DNA from: Isoptericola sp. AK164
Lineage (GTDB): Bacteria > Actinomycetota > Actinomycetes > Actinomycetales > Cellulomonadaceae
Length of the DNA stretch: 64,000 bases
Direction: 5' to 3'
Assembly (NCBI RefSeq): GCF_029643425.1
Contig: NZ_CP119106.1
Coordinates: forward strand, 310,001-374,000
Of the stretch, positions 10,744 through 18,725 are shown piece by piece (position 1 is the stretch's first letter; the number at the start of each line of letters is the position of its first letter). A model generated the notes under the pieces. That model saw only the letters and a list, made by a program, of their open reading frames with translations. It ran no database searches and was not told where the DNA came from. Made by a program: the position numbers and the translations under genes.

Positions 10744-10974
10744 ATGCCCCTGCACACCTCCGACGTGGCCGACGCCGTGGCCCGGCTCCGTGACGCCCGT
10801 CGTCGTCTCGCCGACGCCGTGGCGACCCTGCACGTGGCCCGGGGCCCGGGCTGGGACTCGCCCGCGGCGGACGCGTGCCGAGAGGCCGTGGCCGAACGGC
10901 TCGCCGCGCTCGACACCGACCGCGGGACCGTGGACCAGGCCGTGCACCTCGTCGACGGGTGCCTCGGTCCGTGA
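10744..10974 (+). CDS. Small helical protein, WXG100-like, coupled to hydrolase gene
   Basis: The 76-residue protein is predicted to be two amphipathic helices joined at a GWDSPAAD turn, reminiscent of the WXG motif of ESAT-6-like proteins. It is followed by a GTGA overlap with the next gene, whose N terminus is also helical. A TAGCGT hexamer ends 7 bases before the ATG with no ribosome-binding site, so the message is probably leaderless. No ESX secretion genes are in the window. The WXG assignment is a structural guess from pattern and context, not a domain match. Confidence 0.62.
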   Translation: MPLHTSDVADAVARLRDARRRLADAVATLHVARGPGWDSPAADACREAVAERLAALDTDRGTVDQAVHLVDGCLGP

Positions 10975-12530
10975 GCCGCGACCCCCGGGACACGCTGCGC
11001 ATCGTCGGCGGCGCCGTCGTCACCCGCGTCGACGCCGGGTCCGTGCGCGCCGCCGCGGGCCGGCTGGCCGACGCGGCGGCCTCGTTGCACGCGGCCGCCG
11101 GCGACTGCGTCCGCGCAGGCCGTGCGCTGGAGCGTGCGCGGTGGGCTCCGGCGCCGCTCGGGGAGACGGACCCCGGCCACTCCGCTCGGCTGGCCCGGGC
11201 CGGTGCGCTCGCCGACGACGCCGCGGCGGCGCTCGGGGGGCGGGCCGACGAGTGCGCACTGCTCGGTGAGCGGCTGCTGCGTGCCGCCGGGCTGTACGAG
11301 TACACCGAGTCGCTGGCCGAACGGGTGCTCGGTGCGGGTGTGACCGGTGCGGCCGGTCTGCTGGGGCTCGGCGTGACCGGGTTCCTGCGGACGCCCGCCG
11401 GGCGGCCCCTCCTGCTGACCGGGGCGGCGGGTCTGGTCGGGCTGTCCGCCCTCGCGCCCGACCCGGACGCCCCGCGCCCGGCACCGCGGGCCGTGTCGCA
11501 CGGTGCGCCCGACCCGGTCGGGGACGCCGACGGGCCGGGAGGTTCCGTGCTGCGCACCGTCGCGCCGGTCGTCGACGAGGCGCTGACCGGCCTGGGCGTC
11601 GGGGTGGCGCTCGGTGCCCCGGGGCTGTCCGGCGGCGACTTCTCGGTCACCGGGGGAGCGAGCGTGCTGTCGAGGGCCGTCGAGGCGGTGCTCGGGACCC
11701 GTGCGGTGCTCGTCGACGCCGTCGACCCGGCCGCGTTCGCCGGTGGCCCGCCGGACCGGGACGGCCGCCCCGCCGGGAGCGTCGCGGAGGCGCTGGCCCG
11801 CACGGCGGACCTCTACCCGCACGGCAGCGGGATCCCGGGACGGCCGGCCCCCGGGCCCCCGCCCGGGACGATCGCAGTCGAGCGGGTCACCCGCGCCGAC
11901 GGCAGCGTCTCCTGGACGGTGCTGATCCCGGGCACCCAGGCCCTGCTGTCCCCGCGCAACCCCTTCGACGTCGACACCGACCTCGACCTCGTGGCGCGAC
12001 GGGCGGCCGACGTCGCCGAGGGCGTCGGGCAGGCGCTGGCGGCCGCCGGGGCCGGGGAGGACGAGCCGGTCGTGCTGGTCGGGCACTCGCTCGGCGGGAT
12101 CGCCGCGGTGTCGCTTGCCGCGTCGCCGGCGTTCCGGCGGCGGCACCCGGTGGGCGGAGTCGTCACCGCCGGCGCCCCGACGGCGACCTTCCGCACGCCG
12201 CCGGGGGTGCCGGTGCTGCACCTGGAGAACACCGAGGAGCTCGTCTCGCCGCTGGACGGTCGCTCCAGCACCGAGAACCCGGCCACGGCGGACCGGGTCA
12301 CCGTCGGGCGCGACCTGGCGGACTCCCGGGACCCGGCCGACCGGACGGCGTCGGGCGGCGTCGCCGCGGCGCACTCCGTCCGCACCCACCTGCGCACGCT
12401 GGCGCACGCGCGGGACGCGGGCAGCGTCCAGGCCGCCTCGGTCACCGGCCGGCTCGACCGTCTCCTGGACGGCGAGCGGGCCGAGACCCGCTACTACCGT
12501 CTCCGGCGCGCCCGCGCCGGGGACGGGTGA
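10971..12530 (+). CDS. Alpha/beta-hydrolase with N-terminal helical domain
   Basis: The 519-residue protein has an Ala-rich helical N-terminal region (1-110) similar in layout to WXG100/PE-type leaders, a hydrophobic Gly-rich segment near 120-165, and a C-terminal alpha/beta-hydrolase domain. The nucleophile elbow is VVLVGHSLGGIAAVS (about residues 363-377), with WTVLIPGTQ as the preceding strand/oxyanion region and a possible catalytic His in AAHSVRTH near 465. Lipase or esterase activity is likely, but the substrate is unknown. The start GTG overlaps the stop of the small helical gene, so the two are made together. It may act on the envelope if the N-terminal part directs export. Confidence 0.75.
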   Translation: MSRDPRDTLRIVGGAVVTRVDAGSVRAAAGRLADAAASLHAAAGDCVRAGRALERARWAPAPLGETDPGHSARLARAGALADDAAAALGGRADECALLGERLLRAAGLYEYTESLAERVLGAGVTGAAGLLGLGVTGFLRTPAGRPLLLTGAAGLVGLSALAPDPDAPRPAPRAVSHGAPDPVGDADGPGGSVLRTVAPVVDEALTGLGVGVALGAPGLSGGDFSVTGGASVLSRAVEAVLGTRAVLVDAVDPAAFAGGPPDRDGRPAGSVAEALARTADLYPHGSGIPGRPAPGPPPGTIAVERVTRADGSVSWTVLIPGTQALLSPRNPFDVDTDLDLVARRAADVAEGVGQALAAAGAGEDEPVVLVGHSLGGIAAVSLAASPAFRRRHPVGGVVTAGAPTATFRTPPGVPVLHLENTEELVSPLDGRSSTENPATADRVTVGRDLADSRDPADRTASGGVAAAHSVRTHLRTLAHARDAGSVQAASVTGRLDRLLDGERAETRYYRLRRARAGDG

Positions 12531-12546
12531 GGCACGGCCTCGGGTG

Positions 12547-12948
12547 TCAGCTCTTGTCGCCGGGGACGACCCAGCCGATGACGGTCTGCAGGATCGCCAG
12601 GATCAGCGCGATCCACAGGTACCACCAGAAGCCGCCCTCGATCTCCAGGCCCCAGTTGCCGAGCCAGTTCTGGCTGGTCAGCCACTCCGTGAGCCACAGC
12701 ATCCCGGCGTTGATGATCAGGTAGAACAGCCCGAGGGTGAGGATCAGCAGCGGGATCGACACGATGCTGACGATCGGCTTCACGATCGAGCTCACCAGCG
12801 TGAAGATCAGCCCCACGCCGACGATGGCGAGGACGCGCCCGAGGACGTCGTCACCGCCGAAGATCTCGAAGCTGTCGAAGATCAGGTCGCAGATCCACAG
12901 GGCCAGCGACGTCACGACGAGACGTGCGATGAAGTTCATGGCGGTCAT
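12547..12948 (-). CDS. Phage holin family 4-like membrane protein
   Basis: The 133-residue protein is almost entirely hydrophobic, with four predicted transmembrane helices, starting FIARLVVTSLALWICD. The segment GRVLAIVGVGLIFTLVSSIVKPIV followed by PLLILTLGLFYLIINAG is typical of the YvlD/phage-holin 4_2 family found in most actinobacterial chromosomes. In spite of the family name there is no phage context here. Function is unknown; homologues are linked to envelope stress. The choice between the starts at 12948 and 12939 is not decided by a ribosome-binding site. It is convergent with the hydrolase and divergent from the aminotransferase. Confidence 0.8.
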   Translation of the reverse strand: MTAMNFIARLVVTSLALWICDLIFDSFEIFGGDDVLGRVLAIVGVGLIFTLVSSIVKPIVSIVSIPLLILTLGLFYLIINAGMLWLTEWLTSQNWLGNWGLEIEGGFWWYLWIALILAILQTVIGWVVPGDKS

Positions 12949-13009
12949 CGTGGCAGGTCTCGCGCCGTACGGCACCCCCGTGCCGCGCGAGATGGCATCC
13001 TGGACCGCT

Positions 13010-14089
13010 GTGAGCTCACCGGCATCCGACCAGACCGTCCCGCTGCGCGCCGCCGTCGCGGCCCTGCCCGCCTACGTCCCCGGCGCCCGCCCGTCGGGGC
13101 AGGCGTGGAAGCTGTCCTCGAACGAGAACCCGTACCCGCCGCCGTCGGCCGTCGTCGCGGCGATCACGGAGGCCGCCACGGAGGTCAACCGGTACCCGGA
13201 CATGTTCGCCACCGAGCTGGTCGAGGCGCTCGCGACGCACGTCGGCGTCGAGCCCGAGCAGGTCGTGGTCGGCAACGGCTCGGTGGCGGTGCTGCAGCAC
13301 GTGCTGGAGGCCGTCCTCGAGCCGGGCGACGAGGTCGTCTACCCGTGGCGGTCCTTCGAGGCGTACCCGATCATCACCACGATCGCCGGGGGCACCTCGG
13401 TCACCGTGCCCGTCGCGGCCGACGGGCGGCTCGACCTGCCCGCCATGGCCGCCGCCGTCGGGCCGCGGACCCGCGCGGTGCTCGTGTGCACGCCCAACAA
13501 CCCCACCGGCCCCGTGGTGCACGCCGACGAGCTGGAGACGTTCCTGGCCACGGTGCCGCGGGACGTGCTCGTCGTCGTGGACGAGGCCTACCTCGAGTTC
13601 ATCCGCGACCCCGAGGCCCCGGTCGGCATCGACCTGCTGCGCCGGCACCCGAACGTCGTGCTCGTGCGCACGATGTCCAAGGCGTCCGGGCTGGCCGGTC
13701 TGCGCGTCGGGTACGCCGTCGCCGCACCGCGCCTCGCCACGGCGGTCCGCTCGACGTCGACGCCGTTCGGCGTCAACCACGTCGCCCAGCGGGCGGCGCT
13801 CGCCACCCTGCAGCCCGCCGTGCAGGCCGAGCTCGCCGAACGCGTCGAGCACCTCGTGACCGAACGCACCCGCGTGTGGGACGCGCTGCGCGCGCAGGGC
13901 TGGGAGGTGCCGGCCACCCACGCGAACTTCGTGTGGCTCGCCACGGGGGAGCGGACGGCGGAGCTCGCGGCCGAGGCCGCGGCGGCCGGGGTGCTCGTGC
14001 GCCCGTTCGCCGGCGAGGGCATGCGCGTGAGCATCGGTGAGGTCGAGGCGAACGACGCGTTCCTGGAGCTCGCGGCCGGCTGGCTCTGA
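13010..14089 (+). CDS. pat: HisC-like aromatic/histidinol-phosphate aminotransferase (Pat group)
   Basis: A 359-residue fold-type I PLP enzyme. The pattern LPAYVPGARP then KLSSNENPYPPP, the strand CTPNNPTGP, the DEAYLEF Asp-Tyr and the Schiff-base Lys224 in MSKASGLAGLRVGY are all in place; the C-terminal Arg is in GMRVSIG. The WRSFEAYP and ANFVWLATG segments point to the HisC2/Pat subgroup of actinobacteria, thought to transaminate phenylpyruvate and related keto acids, rather than the his-operon HisC. No his genes are near. Start GTG 13010 gives the family's normal length; an in-frame ATG 18 bases upstream is an alternative. Confidence 0.85.
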   Translation: MSSPASDQTVPLRAAVAALPAYVPGARPSGQAWKLSSNENPYPPPSAVVAAITEAATEVNRYPDMFATELVEALATHVGVEPEQVVVGNGSVAVLQHVLEAVLEPGDEVVYPWRSFEAYPIITTIAGGTSVTVPVAADGRLDLPAMAAAVGPRTRAVLVCTPNNPTGPVVHADELETFLATVPRDVLVVVDEAYLEFIRDPEAPVGIDLLRRHPNVVLVRTMSKASGLAGLRVGYAVAAPRLATAVRSTSTPFGVNHVAQRAALATLQPAVQAELAERVEHLVTERTRVWDALRAQGWEVPATHANFVWLATGERTAELAAEAAAAGVLVRPFAGEGMRVSIGEVEANDAFLELAAGWL

Positions 14090-14093
14090 CGGC

Positions 14094-15833
14094 TCAGCGG
14101 GGCAGGTTGCGCAGGTTCGAGCGCGCCATGGACATGACCTCGCCCATGCCGCCGCCGAAGATCTCCTTCGTCATCGCCGTGGTGAACCCCCGGATCTGAC
14201 CGGTGGTGATCGACGGCGGGATGGACAGCGCCCGCGGGTCGGTCATGACCTCGACCAGGGCGGGGCCGTCGGAGTCCAGCGCGCTCGAGAAGGCCTTGGC
14301 GAGGTCCTTCGGCTTGGTCACGCGCTGCGAGGGGATGCCGACGGCGGTGCCGATCGCGCTGTAGTCCACCTCGGGCGAGTCGGTGCCGTGCGAGGGCAGC
14401 CCCTCGACGAGCATCTCCAGCTTCACCATGCCGAGGGTGGAGTTGTTGAAGACGACGACCGTCACGGGCAGGTCGTAGGCCCGGACGGTGATCAGCTCGC
14501 CCAGCAGCATCGACAGCCCGCCGTCGCCGGCCAGCGCCACCACCTGGCGGTCGGGCTGGGACATCGACACCCCGATGGCGTGCGGCAGAGCGTTCGCCAT
14601 CGACCCGTGGATGAACGACCCGATCACGCGGCGCCGACCGTTCGGCGTGAGGTACCGGGCGGCCCACACGTTGTTCATGCCGGTGTCGACGGTGAACACG
14701 GCGTCCTCGGCGGCGGCCTCGTCGAGCTGCACGGCGGCGTACTCCGGGTGGATCGGCGTGTGCTTCTCCACCTTGCGGGTGTACGCGCCGACCACCTTGG
14801 TCATGACCTTGGCGTGGCGGTCGACCATCGCCTCGAGGAACTTCCGGTCGCTCTTGCGCTCGATCTGCGGGTTGAGCAGCCGCAGCGTCTCGCCGACGTC
14901 GCCGTGCACCGGCAGGTCCAGGCGTGTGCGCCGGCCCAGGTGCGAGGCGTCGATGTCGATCTGCGCGGTGGGGACGTCGTCGGGCAGGAACGAGTCGTAC
15001 GGGAAGTCGGTGCCGACGAGGATCAGCAGGTCGGCGTCGTGGACCGCCTCGTGGCAGGAGCCGTAGCCGAGCAGGCCGGACATCCCGACGTCGTGCGGGT
15101 TGTCGTACTGGATGATCTCCTTGCCGCGCAGCGAATGCCCCACCGGGGCCGCCGCGAGGTCGGCGAGCTCGAGGACCTCCGCGCGGGCGTCGCGCGCACC
15201 GGCACCGACGAACAGCGTCACCTTGCGGGCGGCGTTGATCGCGTCGGCCAGCGCGGCGACGTCCGCGTCGTGCGGGACGACGCGCGCGGGGCAGGCGCCC
15301 GGGATGGGGATGGGTGCGTCGTCGTCGGGCACCTCCTCGTCGGCGACGTCGCCGGGCAGGGTGAGGACCGCGACGCCCGGCTCGGCCAGGGCGTGCTGGA
15401 TCGCCGAGCGCGTGACCCGGGGGAGCTGGGCGGCCGTCGAGATCATCTCGGAGAACACCGAGGCCTCGGTGAACAGCCGGTCCGGGTGGGTCTCCTGGAA
15501 GAACTTCGTGCCGATCTGCGCGCTGGGGATGTGCGAGGCGATGGCCAGGACCGGCACGCCGGACCGGTTCGCGTCGTACAGCCCGTTGATCAGGTGCAGG
15601 TTGCCGGGGCCGCAGGAGCCGGCGCACACGGCGAGCTTCCCGGTGACCTCGGCCTCGGCCGCCGCGGCGAAGGCGGCGGCCTCCTCGTGGCGCACGTGCA
15701 CCCAGTCGATGCCGTCGGTGCGGCGGACGGCGTCCACGACGGGGTTCAGGGAGTCCCCGACGATGCCGTAGACGCGTTCCACGCCGGCGGCGACGAGCTG
15801 GTCGACGAGGTGTTCGGCGACGGTGCGAGCCAT
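14094..15833 (-). CDS. poxB: Pyruvate dehydrogenase (quinone)/pyruvate oxidase
   Basis: A 579-residue TPP- and FAD-dependent enzyme that decarboxylates pyruvate to acetate and CO2 and passes electrons to quinone at the membrane. The N-terminal TPP pyrimidine domain shows the catalytic Glu in VRHEEAAAFAA, and the C-terminal domain has the TPP motif GDGGLSMLLGEL ending in NNSTLGMV. The last 20 residues are the amphipathic membrane-binding tail region. AGGAGG lies 6 bases ahead of ATG 15833. It is convergent with pat with only 4 bases between stop codons. Confidence 0.93.
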   Translation of the reverse strand: MARTVAEHLVDQLVAAGVERVYGIVGDSLNPVVDAVRRTDGIDWVHVRHEEAAAFAAAAEAEVTGKLAVCAGSCGPGNLHLINGLYDANRSGVPVLAIASHIPSAQIGTKFFQETHPDRLFTEASVFSEMISTAAQLPRVTRSAIQHALAEPGVAVLTLPGDVADEEVPDDDAPIPIPGACPARVVPHDADVAALADAINAARKVTLFVGAGARDARAEVLELADLAAAPVGHSLRGKEIIQYDNPHDVGMSGLLGYGSCHEAVHDADLLILVGTDFPYDSFLPDDVPTAQIDIDASHLGRRTRLDLPVHGDVGETLRLLNPQIERKSDRKFLEAMVDRHAKVMTKVVGAYTRKVEKHTPIHPEYAAVQLDEAAAEDAVFTVDTGMNNVWAARYLTPNGRRRVIGSFIHGSMANALPHAIGVSMSQPDRQVVALAGDGGLSMLLGELITVRAYDLPVTVVVFNNSTLGMVKLEMLVEGLPSHGTDSPEVDYSAIGTAVGIPSQRVTKPKDLAKAFSSALDSDGPALVEVMTDPRALSIPPSITTGQIRGFTTAMTKEIFGGGMGEVMSMARSNLRNLPR

Positions 15834-15946
15834 GCGGGGCCTCCTGCGGTGGCGGGACGGGTCTCTGGCGATGCTGCCGCAGGCGGTGCCGATGTGCGCG
15901 GGGAAACGGCCGTGGCACCGGTCACCGCTCGTGATGGGATGGCCGG

Positions 15947-16288
15947 GTGAGCGGGGAGGACGACGCGGAGCAGGTGCTGCTGGCCGATGACTACGGCGTG
16001 CGGTGGCCGCTGTGGACCGAGGGGGAACCTGCCGCCGAGGACCGCTTCGCCCTGACAGCCCCGGTGCGACGACGGCTGCGTGCCTGGGCGGCCGAGTTCA
16101 ACACGTCGTACCACCACATGACGGGCTGGCCTCGTCGCGAGCAGATGGAACGCCATCGTGCGGAGGGCATCGAGCTGTACCGCGCGCTCCGCGCCGAGCT
16201 GGTGGGTGTCCGAGTTCGCTTCGCGTACTGGGAGGTCAACATCGACGGCGTGGCGGACGAGGGCGACGAGCTCGTGCTCGGTGGCTGA
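15947..16288 (+). CDS. Hypothetical protein, 113 residues
   Basis: A soluble mixed-charge protein with YHHMTGWPRREQMERHRAEG in the middle and an acidic C terminus (VADEGDELVLGG). I recognise no domain. It is divergent from poxB (113 bp) and convergent with the SDR-type gene. GTG 15947 is the first start of the open frame. Confidence 0.6.
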   Translation: MSGEDDAEQVLLADDYGVRWPLWTEGEPAAEDRFALTAPVRRRLRAWAAEFNTSYHHMTGWPRREQMERHRAEGIELYRALRAELVGVRVRFAYWEVNIDGVADEGDELVLGG

Positions 16289-16331
16289 CGGGATCCGCAG
16301 GCCCTGGTCGCACCGGTCGAGGACCCGAGGC

Positions 16332-17012
16332 CTACTCCAGGTTTCGCAGCGCCGCCGGGATCGTCTCGTCACCGGTCGTGAACCGCACGAACCGACCGAT
16401 CGTGGCGTCGATGCGCAGCGAAGCGGCCGCGACCTGGGCGACGTCGGCCCGCGGTACCTGCGAGGGCTCCCCGCGCTCGACCCGCTCGTCGGCCCCCAGG
16501 ACCCGGATGCGCCCGGTGGGCGGGTCGTCGGTCAGGCTGCCCGGCCCGAGGATCGTCCAGTCCAGGTCGGTGGTGCGCAGGTGGTCGTCCGCGGCGAGCT
16601 TGGCGTCCGCGTAGGGGAAGAAGCTCGCGTCGGACGGGACGCCGTGGTCCGCCACGGACCCGACCCACGACACCATCACGTAGCGGCGCACGCCCGCGTC
16701 GGCGGCGGCGTCCATGGAGCGGATCGCGGCGTCGCGGTCGACGGCGTAGGTGCGGTCGGGGTTGCCGCCGCCCGCGCCGGCGGACCAGATCACGGCGTCG
16801 GCGCCGTCGAACGCCCGGGCCATCTCCTCGGTGCTCGCGTGCTCCACGTCGAGGAGCAGCGGCTCGCCGCCGATGTCGGCGACCCGGTCGATCTGCTCCT
16901 CCTTGCGCACGACCCCGACGACGTCGACCGCGGGGCCGGACCCGCCGTCGGCCAGGAGGGGGACCAGCTGGCGGGCGACCTTGCCGAGCGCGCCGATGAC
17001 GACGACCTTCAT
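16332..17012 (-). CDS. NAD(P)-binding atypical SDR (YwnB/BVR-B-like)
   Basis: The 226-residue protein has the N-terminal Rossmann motif VVIGALGKVARQLVP (a GxxGxxG variant with Ala/Val substitutions), AVIWSAGAG and a YADAKLAADDHLR helix, typical of NmrA/BVR-B-like atypical SDRs. These bind NADP and act as redox sensors or small reductases. GGAGGT lies 5 bases before ATG 17012. It is divergent from the NTF2-like gene and the SoxR region, which fits an oxidative-stress role, but the substrate is unknown. Confidence 0.85.
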   Translation of the reverse strand: MKVVVIGALGKVARQLVPLLADGGSGPAVDVVGVVRKEEQIDRVADIGGEPLLLDVEHASTEEMARAFDGADAVIWSAGAGGGNPDRTYAVDRDAAIRSMDAAADAGVRRYVMVSWVGSVADHGVPSDASFFPYADAKLAADDHLRTTDLDWTILGPGSLTDDPPTGRIRVLGADERVERGEPSQVPRADVAQVAAASLRIDATIGRFVRFTTGDETIPAALRNLE

Positions 17013-17133
17013 GACGGACCTCCGTGGTGTCGGGGGAAGACCTTCCCACCGTCGCGCACCCTGCGGCGGAGCGCCAGCGATGCCGTCACGTCGCGACGGT
17101 GTGACATCGGCCCGTCCCGGCTACGGTCGGGGA

Positions 17134-17472
17134 ATGGACGCGACCGCGGACGAGCTCATGGTGATCGAGAGGCGGCTCGCGCGGGGCACCGGCGGCGACT
17201 ACGCCGAGGTGCTGCACCCGGACGCCGTCGTCGTCGTCCCGGGCGCTGTGCTCGACAAGTCGGCTTGTGTCGCGGCGATGGACTTCTCGCCGGGCTGGGA
17301 CGAGGTGGATCTCGGCGACGTGCAGCTCGTGCGGAGCGCCGACACCGCGACGGTGGTCTACCGGTTCACGGGGCGCCGGGGTGGGGACACCTACGCGGCG
17401 ACGCTGGCCAGCACGTACGTGAGCACCGACGACGGCTGGCGACTGCTCGTCCACCAGCAGACACCCGACTGA
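17134..17472 (+). CDS. NTF2-like/SnoaL-fold protein (DUF4440 type)
   Basis: The 112-residue protein has the order helix-helix-beta sheet of the NTF2 superfamily: ELMVIERRLARG at the start, a VVVVPGAV strand, then VVYRFTGRRGGDTYAATLASTYVSTDDGWRLLVHQQTP as the C-terminal sheet. Family members are small hydrolases, isomerases or ligand binders; nothing here fixes which. TACGGT ends 6 bases before ATG 17134 and no ribosome-binding site exists, indicating a leaderless message. One base separates its stop from the stop of convergent soxR. Confidence 0.8.
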   Translation: MDATADELMVIERRLARGTGGDYAEVLHPDAVVVVPGAVLDKSACVAAMDFSPGWDEVDLGDVQLVRSADTATVVYRFTGRRGGDTYAATLASTYVSTDDGWRLLVHQQTPD

Positions 17473-17473
17473 C

Positions 17474-17947
17474 TCACCGACCTTCGCCCACGACGTCGGA
17501 GGGCGAGTCGCCCTCGAGGTAGCGCGGCCCCGGGCCCAGGGCCGCGGCCCGGTCGTCGGGGTTCTGCAGCGCGCACCGGTCCAGGGACAGGCAGCCGCAG
17601 CCGACGCAGGAGTCGAGGTCGTCGCGCAACCGTTCGAGGACGGCGATCCGTTCGTCGAGCAGGCTGCGCCAGGATTGCGACAGCAGCCGCCAGTCCGCGG
17701 CGGTGGGGGTGCGCCCGTCGGGCAGCGTCGCCAGGGCGTCCCCGATCTGCTCGAGCGTCAGTCCGAGCCGCGACGCCGTGCGGATGAAGGCCACGCGGCG
17801 CAGCGTCGTGCGCTCGTAGCGGCGTTGGTTCCCGCCCGTGCGACGGGCCGCGATGAGGCCTCGTTCCTCGTAGAAGCGCAGGGCCGACGGCGCGACGCCG
17901 CTGCGGCGCGCGACGTCCCCGATCGTCAGGTAGCGCTCGACCACCAC
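17474..17947 (-). CDS. soxR: Redox-sensitive transcriptional activator SoxR (MerR family)
   Basis: The 157-residue protein has a MerR helix-turn-helix (LTIGDVARRSGVAPSALRFYEERGL, residues 7-31), a dimerisation helix, and the [2Fe-2S] cluster motif C114-x2-C117-x-C119-x5-C125, spaced exactly as in E. coli SoxR. Oxidation of the cluster by redox-cycling compounds or superoxide turns the bound protein into an activator. The gene is divergent from a split transketolase, and a SoxR-box-like palindrome lies between them. There is no soxS, as expected in actinobacteria, where SoxR acts directly on target genes. Confidence 0.93.
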   Translation of the reverse strand: MVVERYLTIGDVARRSGVAPSALRFYEERGLIAARRTGGNQRRYERTTLRRVAFIRTASRLGLTLEQIGDALATLPDGRTPTAADWRLLSQSWRSLLDERIAVLERLRDDLDSCVGCGCLSLDRCALQNPDDRAAALGPGPRYLEGDSPSDVVGEGR

Positions 17948-17959
17948 GGGACCCTCCTC

Positions 17960-17990
17960 TTGACCTGAAGTGAACTTGAGATCCGATCAT
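17960..17990 (+). promoter_or_regulatory. SoxR box within a 19-bp-spaced promoter
   Basis: The palindrome at 17963-17980 (reverse strand CTCAAGTTCACTTCAGGT) matches the E. coli SoxR box CCTCAAGTTAACTTGAGG at nearly every position. It lies between a -35-like TTGACC (17960-17965) and a -10-like GATCAT (17985-17990), 19 bp apart, which is the over-long spacing used by MerR/SoxR activators. The -10 ends 6 bases before ATG 17997, so the transketolase message would be leaderless. The box is also just upstream of soxR on the other strand. Confidence 0.8.
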
Positions 17991-17996
17991 CCTCCC

Positions 17997-18725
17997 ATGA
18001 CGACGACACGGCTCGGGCCCGCCCACCGGCTGGACGCCGGCAGGGTCCGTGACCTCGTGGCCCGCGTGACCGGCGACGAGAAGCACGATCCCAGCGCCCA
18101 CTCCACGCTCGACGTCGTGCGGGTCCTGTACGACCAGGTGCTGCACGTCGATCCCGACGCGCCCGACGACCCGGACCGCGACCGGTTCGTGCTGTCCAAG
18201 GGCCACGGGCCCGCGTCCACCTACGCCGTGCTGGCCGCCCGCGGCTTCTTCCCCGAGTACTGGCTGGACGACGTCGCCTCGTGGGACTCGGCGCTCGGGC
18301 ACCACCCGGACCGCACCCTCGTGCCCGGCGTCGAGATCGGCAGCGGCTCGCTGGGCCACGGGCTCCCGCTCGCCGTCGGCATGGCTCTCGGTCTGCGGGT
18401 ACGCTCCCCGGCACGCGTCGTGGTGCTCGTCGGGGACGCCGAGCTGGACGAGGGCAGCAACGCCGAGGCGATCCAGGTCGCGGGGCGGTTCGCGCTGGGC
18501 AACCTCACCTGCGTCGTCGTCGACAACCGCAGCGACGGGCACGGCTGGCCGGGCGGCGTCGCGGCACGGTTCGCCGTCGAGGGGTGGACGACGACGGACG
18601 TCGACACCCGCTCGGACGACGGGCTCGCGGCCGCGTTGCGCCGGGCCGAGCCCGACCGGCCCACCGCCGTCGTCGTCGACACGACGCGGGTCGCCACGGC
18701 CACGGGACGGACGGTGACGGCATGA
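17997..18725 (+). CDS. Transketolase, N-terminal subunit (split form)
   Basis: The 242-residue protein is the TPP pyrophosphate-binding half of transketolase: SKGHGPASTYAVL carries the catalytic His, GSGSLGHGLP follows, and GDAELDEGSNAEAIQVAG with CVVVDN is the metal/TPP motif (GDxE...N; the usual third residue Gly is Ala here). Transketolase moves two-carbon units in the non-oxidative pentose phosphate pathway. The start ATG 17997 is supported by the SoxR promoter six bases upstream; nine extra codons upstream would overlap the operator. It overlaps the C-terminal subunit gene by 4 bases. A split rather than single-chain enzyme suggests a paralogue of the housekeeping transketolase. Confidence 0.88.
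   Translation: MTTTRLGPAHRLDAGRVRDLVARVTGDEKHDPSAHSTLDVVRVLYDQVLHVDPDAPDDPDRDRFVLSKGHGPASTYAVLAARGFFPEYWLDDVASWDSALGHHPDRTLVPGVEIGSGSLGHGLPLAVGMALGLRVRSPARVVVLVGDAELDEGSNAEAIQVAGRFALGNLTCVVVDNRSDGHGWPGGVAARFAVEGWTTTDVDTRSDDGLAAALRRAEPDRPTAVVVDTTRVATATGRTVTA

Noticed and set aside
9108-12407. Long minus-strand open frame across purB and the hydrolase
   Set aside because: It is out of frame with purB and reads repetitive Arg/Gly/Ala. PurB itself occupies another frame with all catalytic motifs.
12547-12948. Prophage remnant based on the holin-like gene
   Set aside because: The family is a chromosomal membrane protein in most actinobacteria, and no endolysin, integrase, capsid or att-like repeat is near.
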